IMG/VR virus record: IMGVR_UViG_3300046008_000898
Coordinates: 1 to 47,731 of that record
Direction: 5' to 3' (one strand)
Source of the DNA: a virus
DNA length: 47,731 nt
Position numbers and translations under genes: made by a program. Positions 25,742-34,323 of this stretch are shown here, piece by piece; the stretch's first letter is position 1; each line of letters starts with the position of its first letter. The notes under the pieces are model-generated. The model was not told the DNA's origin. It saw only the letters and a list, made by a program, of their open reading frames with translations, and did not search any database.

Positions 25742-26203
25742 ATGGGAACAATGAAATCGGAGCAATCTGCACCCGTACCACTAACAGCAACAGGTTTAGC
25801 CACTTTAGCGGCTGCAACGTATTGTGTGTCGGACACCAAAACCAATACAACTAACCAACCGTATGACGTGATTTTAAATGTCAACGTTAAATGTGCAACA
25901 GGCGGTACGCTTGCAAATCGTCAAGTCGTCGTGTTTGGTCAAGCAAGTTTGGATGGTACGACGTGGCAAACAGGCGCAACAAGCGGCACATCAACGGTTA
26001 ATGAAGGTGACTTAACGTTTTTAGGAACAGTATCGGTTGCTGAACAAAACGTTAGCCACATTAGAAATTTTAGTGTATTGCAAGCGTTTGGCTTCGTCCC
26101 TGCTCATGTGCGATTTGTGATTAAAAATGACATCGGTACAGGTACCTTGCCGCTTGTGGAAGGCACATTATCAACGTCTGAAATCACAATGACGTATGCC
26201 TAG
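25742..26203 (+). CDS. putative virion protein, beta-sandwich
   Basis: 153 residues with alternating hydrophobic pattern (YDVILNVNVKCATGG; NRQVVVFGQASLDGTTWQTG) typical of Ig-like or beta-sandwich virion proteins. Its end overlaps the following adhesin start at 26196. No enzyme motif. Confidence 0.55.
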   Translation: MGTMKSEQSAPVPLTATGLATLAAATYCVSDTKTNTTNQPYDVILNVNVKCATGGTLANRQVVVFGQASLDGTTWQTGATSGTSTVNEGDLTFLGTVSVAEQNVSHIRNFSVLQAFGFVPAHVRFVIKNDIGTGTLPLVEGTLSTSEITMTYA

Positions 26204-27698
26204 CGTTAGCCAGCGAACTGTCCGTACCACACAACCGCAAACCGCAGTCGGAATTGATTGGTCAAATCCGATAACACGCGGTTTAGTTGCGTGTCTTGAT
26301 GCGAATAGACGGGTATTGATAAACGGTAGTGAAACCAGACCACTAACACTGAATAACCCCACTCGCCGTGCGTCACAACAAGAATTTGGTACTGTGACTT
26401 TACAAACGTCGATGCAGGCAATCAAAGCTCCGCCCGTTGCGTCGTCAAACGTTACTATGTTGTCGCTTTTCATTCCGTCCACCGAAGTTACAGAAAGAAC
26501 TTATGGACAGTTAGGGCAAACCGCATCGGGTAATATGTTTTCTGTTGCGTCTGGGGACGGCACAACGGCTGGTGTTGTTAGGTTTAAAATTTATCTTGGT
26601 AGTACGCGAACAATCGGTGCGTCACAAGCGAATGTAGGTGTACCAAACCTTGCAATCGCACGACATATCAATGGGCAGTCACAAAACCTGTGGTTGAACG
26701 GCGTAAAAGATGCTGCCAGCGGTGCATTTACAGGGAATAGCATTAGCTTTGGTTTTTACGGATTTAATGCTTCCAGCGGCACAGGGACATCCATTCTTAA
26801 CGCGGTTTGGAATCGTGCATTAACCGATGCTGAAATCAAATCGTTATCTGAAAATCCTTGGCAAATTTTTGCGCCTGAACGTCGTGTTGTTGCGTTTGAT
26901 GTGCCTGTTGTCAGTGGAGCGGTTGATTTAGTTGGTCAGAATTTAACGCAAAACAACGCAACATCAACAAGTTCAATCACACAAAATCATGCGTTAAATG
27001 GGGCTAATTGCAATCAAGTTGGGATTGTTTCAACTGATGCCATTTCGCAAATCCATAATTTAACAGGCGCGGCATCGGCACAAAATCACAGTTGCTCAAC
27101 GAGTTCAATATCGCAAAACCACGCGCTAAATGGCTCAAATAGCAGTCAGTTAAACACGTCATCAACGGGCGCAATTTCAACCGATTCAACTGTCACGTTA
27201 TCCGCTGAAAACAGCACGCAAAATAACAGTTGTTCAACGGGTTCAATATCGCAAAACCACGCGCTAAATGGCTCAAATAGCAGTCAGTTAAACACGTCAT
27301 CAACGGGCGCAATTTTAGCCGATTCAACTGTCACGTTATCCGCTGATAACAGCACACAAAATCACAGTTGCTCAACGGGTTCGATTAGTCAAGCGCATGA
27401 TTTAATTGGCGAACATTCAACGCAAAATAACGTTAGTTCAACGGGCGCAATTAGCAGTGGCACGGTTGCAATTGATTTAATAGCCGATAACGGCATTCAG
27501 GTTAATTTGTGTTCTTCGGGCGCAATTTCACAAGCACATAATCTAATCGGTGCAAATTCATTACAGCGGCATTTTTGCTCAACGGGTTCAATCAATCCCA
27601 GCGTGGTTTTTGTTTCGTCTGCGTTGCGTCGTTATGTTGTGCCGATTGAAAGCCGAATCTATGTCGTCAACGCAGAAAATAGGAGTTATGTTGTATGA
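26196..27698 (+). CDS. LamG-type domain adhesin with Ser/Asn repeats
   Basis: 500 residues. Residues about 20-240 look like a concanavalin/LamG jelly-roll (WSNPITRGLVACLDANRR; NLWLNGVKDAASGAFTG; ILNAVWNRALTDAEIKSLSE; NPWQIFAPERR), common in phage structural proteins. Residues about 245-470 are short repeats built from SCSTGSISQNHALNGSNSSQ and TSSTGAIS modules. The end (RRYVVPIESRIYVV) is basic-aromatic. The repeat arm may give length or receptor avidity. Confidence 0.7.
   Translation: MPSVSQRTVRTTQPQTAVGIDWSNPITRGLVACLDANRRVLINGSETRPLTLNNPTRRASQQEFGTVTLQTSMQAIKAPPVASSNVTMLSLFIPSTEVTERTYGQLGQTASGNMFSVASGDGTTAGVVRFKIYLGSTRTIGASQANVGVPNLAIARHINGQSQNLWLNGVKDAASGAFTGNSISFGFYGFNASSGTGTSILNAVWNRALTDAEIKSLSENPWQIFAPERRVVAFDVPVVSGAVDLVGQNLTQNNATSTSSITQNHALNGANCNQVGIVSTDAISQIHNLTGAASAQNHSCSTSSISQNHALNGSNSSQLNTSSTGAISTDSTVTLSAENSTQNNSCSTGSISQNHALNGSNSSQLNTSSTGAILADSTVTLSADNSTQNHSCSTGSISQAHDLIGEHSTQNNVSSTGAISSGTVAIDLIADNGIQVNLCSSGAISQAHNLIGANSLQRHFCSTGSINPSVVFVSSALRRYVVPIESRIYVVNAENRSYVV
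27103..27390 (+). repeat. 138-bp direct repeat in the adhesin gene
   Basis: The segment starting GTTCAATATCGC recurs after 138 bp (27103 and 27241) with only a few differences and keeps frame (46 codons). Shorter, more diverged modules flank it. It is consistent with repeat expansion in a receptor-binding arm. Confidence 0.85.
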
Positions 27699-27988
27699 AA
27701 TTCTGGACAAATAACAATGGCAAAATCACAGGAACGAAAGATGTTGATGCAACACTCGATTTCCCGATTGATTTCAGCGCGTGGCTTGAAACGGATAGTT
27801 ATGCAAGTCACACGATAACCAAAACAGGTGATATTGTGATTGTGTCGCACACGCAAAATAACGGCATTATCACGCCAATCATCTCGGGCGGAACGCTTAA
27901 TGAATTAGCCAGCTTTACCATTCAAATCACAACCGTTTCAGGTCGCGTTGATGAAAGGACGTTTTATTTGCGGATTTTGAATCGTTAA
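27695..27988 (+). CDS. small tail protein resembling fibre-tail adaptor family
   Basis: 97 residues. The pattern KDVDATLDFPIDFSAWLETD followed by Ig-like strands resembles small phage proteins of the form 'DPxAVLDYxFDWSxWL' linked to fibre-tail adaptors. It starts inside the adhesin stop and is the last rightward late gene. It probably joins an adhesin to the tail. Confidence 0.6.
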   Translation: MKFWTNNNGKITGTKDVDATLDFPIDFSAWLETDSYASHTITKTGDIVIVSHTQNNGIITPIISGGTLNELASFTIQITTVSGRVDERTFYLRILNR

Positions 27989-28105
27989 GGGCTTTGCCCA
28001 TATTGAAAATTCAACAAGGGCATTGCACACATTGAAAATCAATGCAGCACGAAGGCTTTGCCCCTGTTCAAATCGTTACGGGCTTTGCCCATGTTCAAAT
28101 TATCC
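27989..28105. repeat. cluster of GGGCTTTGCCC repeats
   Basis: GGGCTTTGCCC or close variants recur at 27989, 28018 (degenerate), 28054 and 28080, each followed by ATATTGAAA or MTGTTCAAA. Another copy lies at 28641-28662 within the same minus-strand gene, and a degenerate one at about 28670. The core is a small palindrome. The cluster spans the convergent ends of the late operon and the minus gene. Confidence 0.6.
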
Positions 28106-28860
28106 GCTCGATATTCAAATGGGGCGGATAGCATACCAAAATAGTGGCGGGTTGATTCCATAGTTAAAAGAAGCTCACTTTCTAGCTGCTTAACTTTAAG
28201 CACCTTATTTACGTCAGCGCACGACATATAAAAGTGCATAAAGTCATCGGCGGTTAAGTTTTCAAAATTCCACGCCATTTTTAAACCTTGGGACAAGAAC
28301 CCGCGTAATTTGCCTTGACCTGCCGCGTTGAACAATTCACGAGCAAAGAACCAACCTAAAATCATTATCCCAGCGCGTGCCATTGCGGTTAAGTTTGCGC
28401 CGCGTGGTTTTGGTTTTGCTGTTGGTGCAGTGGCTTGTAGTGTTGTTGTTTTGTGTTGCTCAATAATAACCCATTCATTGCGCTCCAGCATATCGCGCAC
28501 AGTTTGCACAGTAACATCATTTACAAAACCGTCACATTCTACGCGATAGCCTAAGCCGTTATCATGACGCTCCAATGTTGCGACTTTAAAGTTTTTAGCG
28601 TTGTGAATGTCGGAAAATTTAACATTAAAAATAACTAGCAAAGGCTTTGCCCCTGTTGAAACTGTCGAGAGCTTTGCATCAATCGAAACATCAACGCCGT
28701 TTAATTCTGCGATTTTTGCGCGTGCTTTTTCTGCTAATTGTGAATCGTGGCAATCAATCGGCAATCCTTCGGCGCGTTTAATAATGCGTCCACATGATTC
28801 AATCATTCGGGTTTTTTCGCGTTCAATCTTCGCCACTTTTTCTTTTTCAAGGTCAATCAA
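28039..28860 (-). CDS. hypothetical protein at the end of the leftward operon
   Basis: 273 residues from TTG 28860. The frame is open further upstream (to about 28993) with no ATG, so the true start is unclear. It has a charged helical N terminus (LEKEKVAKIEREKTRMIESC), a mixed alpha/beta middle, a Pro/Lys linker (TAPTAKPKPRG), and then a helical and partly hydrophobic segment (ARAGIMILGWFFARELF). Its last codons (GKARNDLNRGKAF) come from the GGGCTTTGCCC repeats. Function unknown. Confidence 0.5.
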   Translation of the reverse strand: MIDLEKEKVAKIEREKTRMIESCGRIIKRAEGLPIDCHDSQLAEKARAKIAELNGVDVSIDAKLSTVSTGAKPLLVIFNVKFSDIHNAKNFKVATLERHDNGLGYRVECDGFVNDVTVQTVRDMLERNEWVIIEQHKTTTLQATAPTAKPKPRGANLTAMARAGIMILGWFFARELFNAAGQGKLRGFLSQGLKMAWNFENLTADDFMHFYMSCADVNKVLKVKQLESELLLTMESTRHYFGMLSAPFEYRADNLNMGKARNDLNRGKAFVLH

Positions 28861-28916
28861 TACGGTTTTTTCAACTTCGTTTTTGATTGCGACAATGTAA
28901 ACCCCACAACCGTCAT

Positions 28917-29081
28917 TTACACGAAATCCCGTAAAACCACCGCCGCAAAAGTTTGAAATGTTACGCCGCCGTTGATTACAAGGTCAGCAATCATTGAGCA
29001 GATAGTGGAAAAGTAAGTATTGATTAAAACGATAACGGCATCATTAAATTTTGTACGGCGTGGTTTTGTTGTGGCTTTCAT
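28917..29081 (-). CDS. small hypothetical protein with good ribosome binding site
   Basis: 54 residues, starting MKATTKPRRTKFNDAVIVL. GAGGA lies just upstream of the ATG on the minus strand. A basic N terminus leads to a hydrophobic helix (AVIVLINTYFSTICSMIADLV). Its end overlaps the upstream open part of the 273-residue frame in the -1 phase. It could be a translational leader or an independent small membrane protein. Confidence 0.4.
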   Translation of the reverse strand: MKATTKPRRTKFNDAVIVLINTYFSTICSMIADLVINGGVTFQTFAAVVLRDFV

Positions 29082-29173
29082 GATTTTATCCTCGGTTTGA
29101 GATAGCTGTATACTCAGCGGGCGTTTAACTTCTTTTGAAGTTGTAAGTATTTTAACGATTCATTTTAGTTTGT

Positions 29174-29377
29174 CTACACAATTGTATTCATTGCTTCTTT
29201 TTTAAGTGTTTCAATTATCCACTTTGACAACTTGCCGCCGTTGCAAGCCGCATAAAATAACGCTTTATCTTCTTTTGTGCAGCGGATGTTTAGAATTGCA
29301 TCGCGTGGAGTTTCGTCAATCATTGCGTAACTGTTGCCATTTATTGCGCCGCGTTTTCTTTCTGTTTGTTGGTTCAT
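29174..29377 (-). CDS. small ribbon-helix-helix-like protein
   Basis: 67 residues from ATG 29377, preceded by GAGGG. A longer upstream start is possible but lacks a good ribosome site. The core DAILNIRCTKEDKALFYAAC, then SKWIIETLKKEA, has the strand-helix-helix spacing of Arc/MetJ-type regulators. It may regulate int or later leftward genes. Identification is by pattern only. Confidence 0.5.
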   Translation of the reverse strand: MNQQTERKRGAINGNSYAMIDETPRDAILNIRCTKEDKALFYAACNGGKLSKWIIETLKKEAMNTIV

Positions 29378-29461
29378 TTTATCGCCCTCAATTTGTTTGT
29401 GTGACAAATTATCGGCGGCTTTATTTGTGTATGCAAACAATTCGCCCCGACTTTGACACAA

Positions 29462-29758
29462 TAGTCACACCGATTCAATAGCGGCGCGATTCAATCAATT
29501 CTAATCAGCCGCAACCAATGCCGACCGCTGTATGCCGCGCCGTTGTTGAATTCACTCCCCCGCCCGCCCGTTATTTGAGCGCAAGCGATTGATTTTATTG
29601 TTTTTTATTTTTTTATTGATTTTTTGTTGGAGAATCCGAAAAGGTACTTTCCACGCACCTACGGCGCAGGTCGAAAGAAACTCCAGTTTTCGACGCTGTA
29701 TGATTTTTAAAAGTTACTTAACTTAACAACCACGCTACTTTCAGCCATTCAAAATAAT
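29462..29758. other. non-coding region beside the integrase; likely location of attP
   Basis: No supported gene. The region is 3' of int and contains AT-rich tracts (TTTATTGTTTTTTATTTTTT near 29596) and GC-rich patches. In lambdoid phages attP commonly flanks int. Since int and both its sides are continuous phage DNA here, any attP in this region is uncut. The core sequence cannot be fixed without attB. Confidence 0.35.
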
Positions 29759-30760
29759 TCAAATATCCAAATCACCAGCATTCATGTTGCAATACCGCTG
29801 TAACGTTTGCCAACTTGAATGCAATGTCACAAGTTGCACTTGTTGAATTGATAAACCTTTTTCAAATAGCACAGACGTTGCATGATGTCGCAAGTCATGA
29901 AAATGCAAATCATCAATTTCAAGCAATTTACAGGCTTGGGTAAAATTTACACCCAGCGTTCTTGATAAGCGTGGAAAAATAAACTCACTGACACGCGGCT
30001 GTTTCATAATGATTTTGAATGCACTGCGCGGCAATTTACATTTTTTCTTAACGCCTTTTTTGCGTGGGTCTTTCAAATCACGCACCCAAATCGTGCGATC
30101 TGTTTCGTTTAAATCATCCCATCTTAAACGTGTGATTTCACTTTGTCTTCGTGCTGAATACACAGCAAACCACATAGCGTACAACATCCATTTGTCTTTG
30201 AAATGGCGTGATAATTTCCACATTTCTTGATTAGTAGGACGACGTTCACGTTGATTAGAATTAGCAATTAAGCCTTCTCGACGTAGCACTTCCCGCGCTG
30301 ATTCAAAAACGCCTAAATCAGTTTCAAGCGTAATAATTCCCGCCATTGTTCTAATGACTGAACCTAACCAAATTAAATCATTGTTGGCAGTTTGAGGGGA
30401 ACATTCTTGATTACGCTCTCGAACGTGAGCGATTAAATCTTTTGCAGTGAGTTTATGAACGTCATATTTTGCAATATCGCGGGTGATAAGTTTGTGTAAA
30501 TCACGAACTTTTGTGCGTCCGTCTGGCTGAAATTCATCAATGTATTTTTGAATCACGTCACCAACAGATAAAAATGGCGTGGTTTTATAAACGCCTTGGG
30601 TTTGCAATTCGACTTCGCGGCGCATTCCCCAATCGGTTGCTAATTTTTGCTTGAGAAAGGTTTTTGTTTCGCGTTTGGTTTGCCCGTTTATTTTTATTGT
30701 GACGGTACAATCAAAAACGGTTTCACCGTTGGCTTTAGTTCTTTTTCGTATTGATGCCAT
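29759..30760 (-). CDS. int: tyrosine-recombinase integrase
   Basis: 333 residues from ATG 30760 (MASIRKRTKANGETVFD). A longer frame up to 30799 is open but would begin inside the operator-like repeats. It has an N-terminal arm/SAM-like domain, then the catalytic domain with Arg in SARRQSEITRLRWDD, Lys in the beta hairpin, HDLRHHA (H-x-x-R), HSSW and Tyr in QRYCNM. It would integrate and excise the phage at attP/attB. It lies in the middle of the window rather than at a phage end. Confidence 0.93.
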   Translation of the reverse strand: MASIRKRTKANGETVFDCTVTIKINGQTKRETKTFLKQKLATDWGMRREVELQTQGVYKTTPFLSVGDVIQKYIDEFQPDGRTKVRDLHKLITRDIAKYDVHKLTAKDLIAHVRERNQECSPQTANNDLIWLGSVIRTMAGIITLETDLGVFESAREVLRREGLIANSNQRERRPTNQEMWKLSRHFKDKWMLYAMWFAVYSARRQSEITRLRWDDLNETDRTIWVRDLKDPRKKGVKKKCKLPRSAFKIIMKQPRVSEFIFPRLSRTLGVNFTQACKLLEIDDLHFHDLRHHATSVLFEKGLSIQQVQLVTLHSSWQTLQRYCNMNAGDLDI

Positions 30761-30762
30761 AA

Positions 30763-30799
30763 GTGCAGATAGTGAGTGCAGATGAAAAACTATCTGCAC
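30763..30799. promoter_or_regulatory. inverted repeat before int, candidate operator
   Basis: GTGCAGATAGT (30763-30773) and ACTATCTGCAC (30789-30799) are perfect 11-bp inverted copies. A third GTGCAGAT sits between them (30776-30783), and ATCTGCACTAT recurs at 31023-31033. The repeats overlap the int leader and may bind a regulator such as the PrtN-like protein or the integrase itself. Confidence 0.55.
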
Positions 30800-30838
30800 T
30801 ATATCAGAATCAAATAACGAAAAATAACGAAAAATAGT

Positions 30839-31024
30839 TAAAAATAATGAAAAATAAAAATAACGCTATTCACGCAAGCCTCTATCGACAGTGACCCAAA
30901 CGGCGCGTTGTCCGCGTTTTTTCTTGATTGCGCGAATTGTACCTGTAATCGTTGTACCAACATTCATTAGCCAATACACAATCGGATACCAAGTGGCTAA
31001 AACAAAGGCTTTCAATAAATTCAT
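30839..31024 (-). CDS. possible small membrane protein
   Basis: 61 residues, MNLLKAFVLATWYPIVYWLM followed by NVGTTITGTIRAIKKKRGQR. One membrane helix and a basic segment. It fits in the gap between the PrtN-like gene and int on the same strand. No family or strong ribosome site supports it, so treat it as tentative. Confidence 0.3.
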
Positions 31025-31048
31025 CTGCACTATGTCCGTGTTAAATAA

Positions 31049-31291
31049 TTAAATTCTGTGTGCTTGTCGTGCTTGAATTGCTGTTTTTTCAACATAATCA
31101 GCGAAATCTTTGGGATTGACAAGCCACGGCGATTTATTGCCAGAAAGCCTAAAAACAGGAAACGGCAAATCATTTGAAGCTGCTTTATTATTAGCTGTTT
31201 TTGGTTCAAGTGCCAAATACTTTGCAGCAACTTCTTCAAGTTTTAAATAAGTGCTTTTGAATTCAACTTTTAAATCATCCGCCGCCGCCAT
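31049..31291 (-). CDS. PrtN-like transcription regulator
   Basis: 80 residues. The pattern YLKLEEVAAKYLALEP, then LPFPVFRLSG and PWLVNPKDFADYVEK, matches the PrtN (pyocin activator) family, a short winged-helix type also close to excisionase-like regulators. In Pseudomonas PrtN activates pyocin genes. Placed before int, this copy may act as int/xis-type regulator. Confidence 0.65.
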   Translation of the reverse strand: MAAADDLKVEFKSTYLKLEEVAAKYLALEPKTANNKAASNDLPFPVFRLSGNKSPWLVNPKDFADYVEKTAIQARQAHRI

Positions 31292-31292
31292 T

Positions 31293-31994
31293 TCAACCTC
31301 TCAAATCCAACACAATTTCACGCAATGTTGCGCTAATTTTCGGATTATAAATATCAGCAAGTGATTCAAGCGTAGCGATTTTGTACTCGATGTTTTCAAT
31401 TGGCTTGGCTTTATTTTCGGCTAATAATTTGGCGAATTTTTCCGCCGCTTCATCAATAATTTGCCAGAGCTTATTTTCTACATTCACTTTGATTTTTGTT
31501 GTAACAGGAAACGCCGCAATTTCTTCTGCTGAAAATGGAGCGCGTGTTTCAAAACCTTCGATTTCAGTAGTTAAAGATTCCTTAATTACTCGTTTTTCAA
31601 TTTCAGCAACTTCCGAATCAGTAAGCGGCATAGCTACCGCTTCAATTGCTTCAACACCCGTTTTTTCGATTTGCTCTAAAACACTTTCTTCGACAATCGG
31701 CGCGGCTTCAACTGTTTCAACAACCGTTTTTTCGTTTTGCGCTAAAGGACTTTTTTCAACGCTATTTTTCAAATACGCTAAACCCGCATTTGAAATTGTA
31801 TAATTGATTCCTTCCGCACCTAAATTTTCACCTTTATGCACATAATTGTTAGCCACCGATTCACGCAACGAATCATTTACCTGCATTTTGGTTAGCCCTA
31901 ATTTTTCAGATAATTCAAAATTGGTTAATCCCGTTTTGTTTTTTGCCAATTCTTTCAAAATCATTTTTTTAATTCCAGTGTGTTTTTGTGTCAT
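31293..31994 (-). CDS. winged-helix protein with acidic tail
   Basis: 233 residues. N-terminal winged HTH (about 8-65: ILKELAKNKTGLTNFELSEK, then LGLTKMQVNDSLRESVANNY). A long acidic Glu/Val-rich middle (VEEAAPIVEE-like; about 80-165) leads to a helical C terminus. It is likely a DNA-binding early protein. The acidic tail may mimic DNA or bind partners. Function unknown. Confidence 0.6.
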   Translation of the reverse strand: MTQKHTGIKKMILKELAKNKTGLTNFELSEKLGLTKMQVNDSLRESVANNYVHKGENLGAEGINYTISNAGLAYLKNSVEKSPLAQNEKTVVETVEAAPIVEESVLEQIEKTGVEAIEAVAMPLTDSEVAEIEKRVIKESLTTEIEGFETRAPFSAEEIAAFPVTTKIKVNVENKLWQIIDEAAEKFAKLLAENKAKPIENIEYKIATLESLADIYNPKISATLREIVLDLRG

Positions 31995-32056
31995 GTTTTT
32001 TTCCTTTTCGTTAAAAAAATGCGCGAATCGAAACCCGCGCGAGTTTAGGAGTGCCT

Positions 32057-32278
32057 CTAAAATTTTTTGTCGATGGTTATCATTGACTGTTTAATCAATT
32101 CGCGGGTTTGGTCAAGCATGGCAATCCATTCTCCCGCCTCGTTTCTGTCAATGTTGCCGTTGATTTCATTTAACGCATAAAGCATTTTCTTTTCAGCCGT
32201 TCGATACGCTTTCACGTTGTCGATGTGACTGATTCGGCGGTCAATCGCTAATTCAAGTTTGCGTTGTTGTTTGTTCAT
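32057..32278 (-). CDS. small helical early protein
   Basis: 73 residues, highly charged and helical (KLELAIDRRISHIDNVKAYR; EWIAMLDQTRELIKQSM). Start overlaps the stop of the P-like gene (32275-32278), so translation is probably coupled. No family recognised. Confidence 0.55.
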   Translation of the reverse strand: MNKQQRKLELAIDRRISHIDNVKAYRTAEKKMLYALNEINGNIDRNEAGEWIAMLDQTRELIKQSMITIDKKF

Positions 32279-33081
32279 AAATCCTCCGCTGTCATTTCAA
32301 ATACTGACATTTCATTTATTTTTTTACGCTCTTCACTTGATAACATCATCATTGCTTGTGCATGAATAGCTTGTTGACGTTCAAGTTTTTCGCGTTTTTC
32401 AAGTACAAGGCGATTCTTTTCTGCTTCTTCTTCGGCTTCCAAAAGTGCTAAAACTTCACGCAATTTTCTTTTCTTTTTTTCGCCTAAACTTTCATCAACT
32501 TTTCCAGATAACAACCCTGCTAAATTCACGGTTGCGGGTTCTGGTGCAGATAACATGATTACGTCTGCGGTTGATTGCGGTAATCGTCCCAATTCAACCG
32601 CTTTATCAACAATGGCTCTGTAGTTCGATTTGTCGTCACCACGCGAAAACGTCCACGTTATAGGTTTCCCCAGTAATTCGTTTTCTTTGCAGATACGGTC
32701 GTAAGCACTTAAAAACGCTTTTTCAGCCGCGAAAAATTGGCGGCTTTTATACAAATCTGAACAAATACACCAAGCCGCTAACATTTCGTCTGAAATAACG
32801 CCGCACATTTGTTCTTCTTTTGGCATTTCTGCCCACGCTTCGGCGGCTGATAAACGTTTATTTCCCAATTCAAGCAAATCACGAATATCTGAAACAGTGA
32901 CGGCAAAACGCGCCGTTTGAATGTGTTTGTCGATAGCAGAAAGTACAAGTTGCAATGGATAGTTTGATAAGGCTTTAAACGCCGCAAACATCGCCGCGTT
33001 TGATAATACTTTTCCACCTGCTTGTAATTCATGTGATACCGCAAAGGCTTCTACGAATTTTGGGTAATCTTGTTGGTTCAT
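32275..33081 (-). CDS. replication protein P-like helicase loader (putative)
   Basis: 268 residues. The N terminus (AMFAAFKALSNYPLQLVLSA then IDKHIQTARFAVTVSDIRDL) matches a helical domain seen in phage replication proteins. The C-terminal third is a charged coiled coil (EVLALLEAEEEAEKNRLVLEK-like). It follows an O-like winged-helix gene with a 1-base overlap, as O-P pairs do. Loader function is inferred, and no ATPase motif is visible. Confidence 0.5.
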   Translation of the reverse strand: MNQQDYPKFVEAFAVSHELQAGGKVLSNAAMFAAFKALSNYPLQLVLSAIDKHIQTARFAVTVSDIRDLLELGNKRLSAAEAWAEMPKEEQMCGVISDEMLAAWCICSDLYKSRQFFAAEKAFLSAYDRICKENELLGKPITWTFSRGDDKSNYRAIVDKAVELGRLPQSTADVIMLSAPEPATVNLAGLLSGKVDESLGEKKKRKLREVLALLEAEEEAEKNRLVLEKREKLERQQAIHAQAMMMLSSEERKKINEMSVFEMTAEDL

Positions 33082-33923
33082 TAGTTCGCTCCAAGTGAGA
33101 ATGCAGGCACAACGAAAGAATCAATCGCATTGCTGTTGTCTTCTGCTAGATAGTCAGGCGGTAAGAAATACTTTGGTGGGTTTGAAAAATCACGATTAGG
33201 CTTTCTTGAACCGTAAGTTTTGTTATAATTCCCACCTGTTGATTTAAAAGATTTTTCAGAATTAAGCCCGTTGACTGTCCAAGTCTTTTCGCGGGCTTTT
33301 TTGTGCGCGTCGTATTGTGAAACTAAGCCGCCTTTTTGATTTGTGTAGGCTTTCAAGAAAGCGTCGATAGAAATACAAGCCGTTGCCCAATATGTGTGCA
33401 TAATCGCCCAATCAAAACATTCTTGCTCTTCCGCTGTTAAAGCCCGAATTTCTAAATTTTCTTCGCTCGCGGTAGTAGTAATAGTTTCTTTTAGGTTATT
33501 TATTAAATAATCATTATTTACTGCTTTATGTTCACTTTCAGGAACGGTCTGTTTTTCAGTTTGAACGGGGGGTTTTTCTTGGAGAACGGTATAGGCGCAA
33601 AAATTCGCGGCGGTTTTGTACAACTCGCTCGTTTGTGCATACAGTTTTTGGTCAGTTAAATCTTGTGATGTTTCAAGCAATCCCAAACCGCGCAATTTTT
33701 TAATGCGGTTCGATACGCTTGATTTTGAATTCAAGCCAAGCATCGGCATTTCAGAAATCAAATGTTTGAAGTTAATCCAAACTTTGCCGTTGAGTTTTTT
33801 AGCTTTCTCGAATGATTCAAAGTTAGCGATGTAGTCAAGCAAGCACCAATCCACTAAATCGGTTTTGGCTTGCATTTGAATACTGGCAATGCCAGCGTGA
33901 TTGATAGTCGTAGAGAATTTCAT
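33081..33923 (-). CDS. replication protein O-like, winged helix
   Basis: 280 residues. N-terminal winged helix at about 20-110 (WINFKHLISEMPMLGLNSKS and VSNRIKKLRGLGLLETSQDL), a linker rich in Gln/Thr/Glu, and a C-terminal helical segment followed by a disordered Gly/Asn/Pro tail. It resembles phage initiators that bind origin iterons. The origin may lie within this gene, but no clear iterons were noted here. Confidence 0.55.
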   Translation of the reverse strand: MKFSTTINHAGIASIQMQAKTDLVDWCLLDYIANFESFEKAKKLNGKVWINFKHLISEMPMLGLNSKSSVSNRIKKLRGLGLLETSQDLTDQKLYAQTSELYKTAANFCAYTVLQEKPPVQTEKQTVPESEHKAVNNDYLINNLKETITTTASEENLEIRALTAEEQECFDWAIMHTYWATACISIDAFLKAYTNQKGGLVSQYDAHKKAREKTWTVNGLNSEKSFKSTGGNYNKTYGSRKPNRDFSNPPKYFLPPDYLAEDNSNAIDSFVVPAFSLGAN

Positions 33924-34099
33924 GCCATTACCCTCTCAACATTTGCACCTTCACCAAATGAAGCACATGACAAAACAATTTCGTATTCATTTTGTAAGCG
34001 TTCAGTGCCGATGTTTTCAAAAAGCTCACCCAAATCAGCTAATGGAATCCCACCGACTGGCAAAGAAACTTTAAAGACGATTTTTTTCTTATCGCTCAT
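33920..34099 (-). CDS. small early protein
   Basis: 59 residues: MSDKKKIVFKVSLPVGGIPL, then ADLGELFENIGTERLQNEY. ATG at 34097-34099 overlaps the previous gene, and the stop overlaps the O-like start (ATGA). Soluble alpha/beta. No family recognised, but the tight overlaps on both sides make it a credible gene. Confidence 0.55.
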   Translation of the reverse strand: MSDKKKIVFKVSLPVGGIPLADLGELFENIGTERLQNEYEIVLSCASFGEGANVERVMA

Positions 34100-34320
34100 G
34101 CCGCCACCTCAAACAAATCAATTGTTTTATCGCAACGGTCGTATTCCACGCAGTTATCTTTATAAAGCCACTCAATCACGTCTTCAATCAAATCAACCGC
34201 AAACGTCAAACCGAAACGTTCAAAAACTTGGTTACGGATTTCTTCCGCCGTGAAATCAAAGTCTTGATTAAAGATTACGTCCGCAATCAAAGAGCGTTCT
34301 TTTTTGGAAAGTGTTGCCAT
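34096..34320 (-). CDS. small early protein, winged-helix-like
   Basis: 74 residues: SKKERSLIADVIFNQDFDFT then AEEIRNQVFERFGLTFAVDL and EWLYKDNCVEYDR. The helix-turn-helix-strand arrangement resembles a small winged helix. It overlaps the next gene. Possible early regulator. Confidence 0.55.
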   Translation of the reverse strand: MATLSKKERSLIADVIFNQDFDFTAEEIRNQVFERFGLTFAVDLIEDVIEWLYKDNCVEYDRCDKTIDLFEVAA

Positions 34321-34323
34321 AAA

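Noticed and set aside
31381-31803. Plus-strand 140-residue Ser/Ile-rich frame
   Set aside because: It is the reverse of the acidic middle of the winged-helix gene at 31293-31994. Its composition follows from antisense reading.
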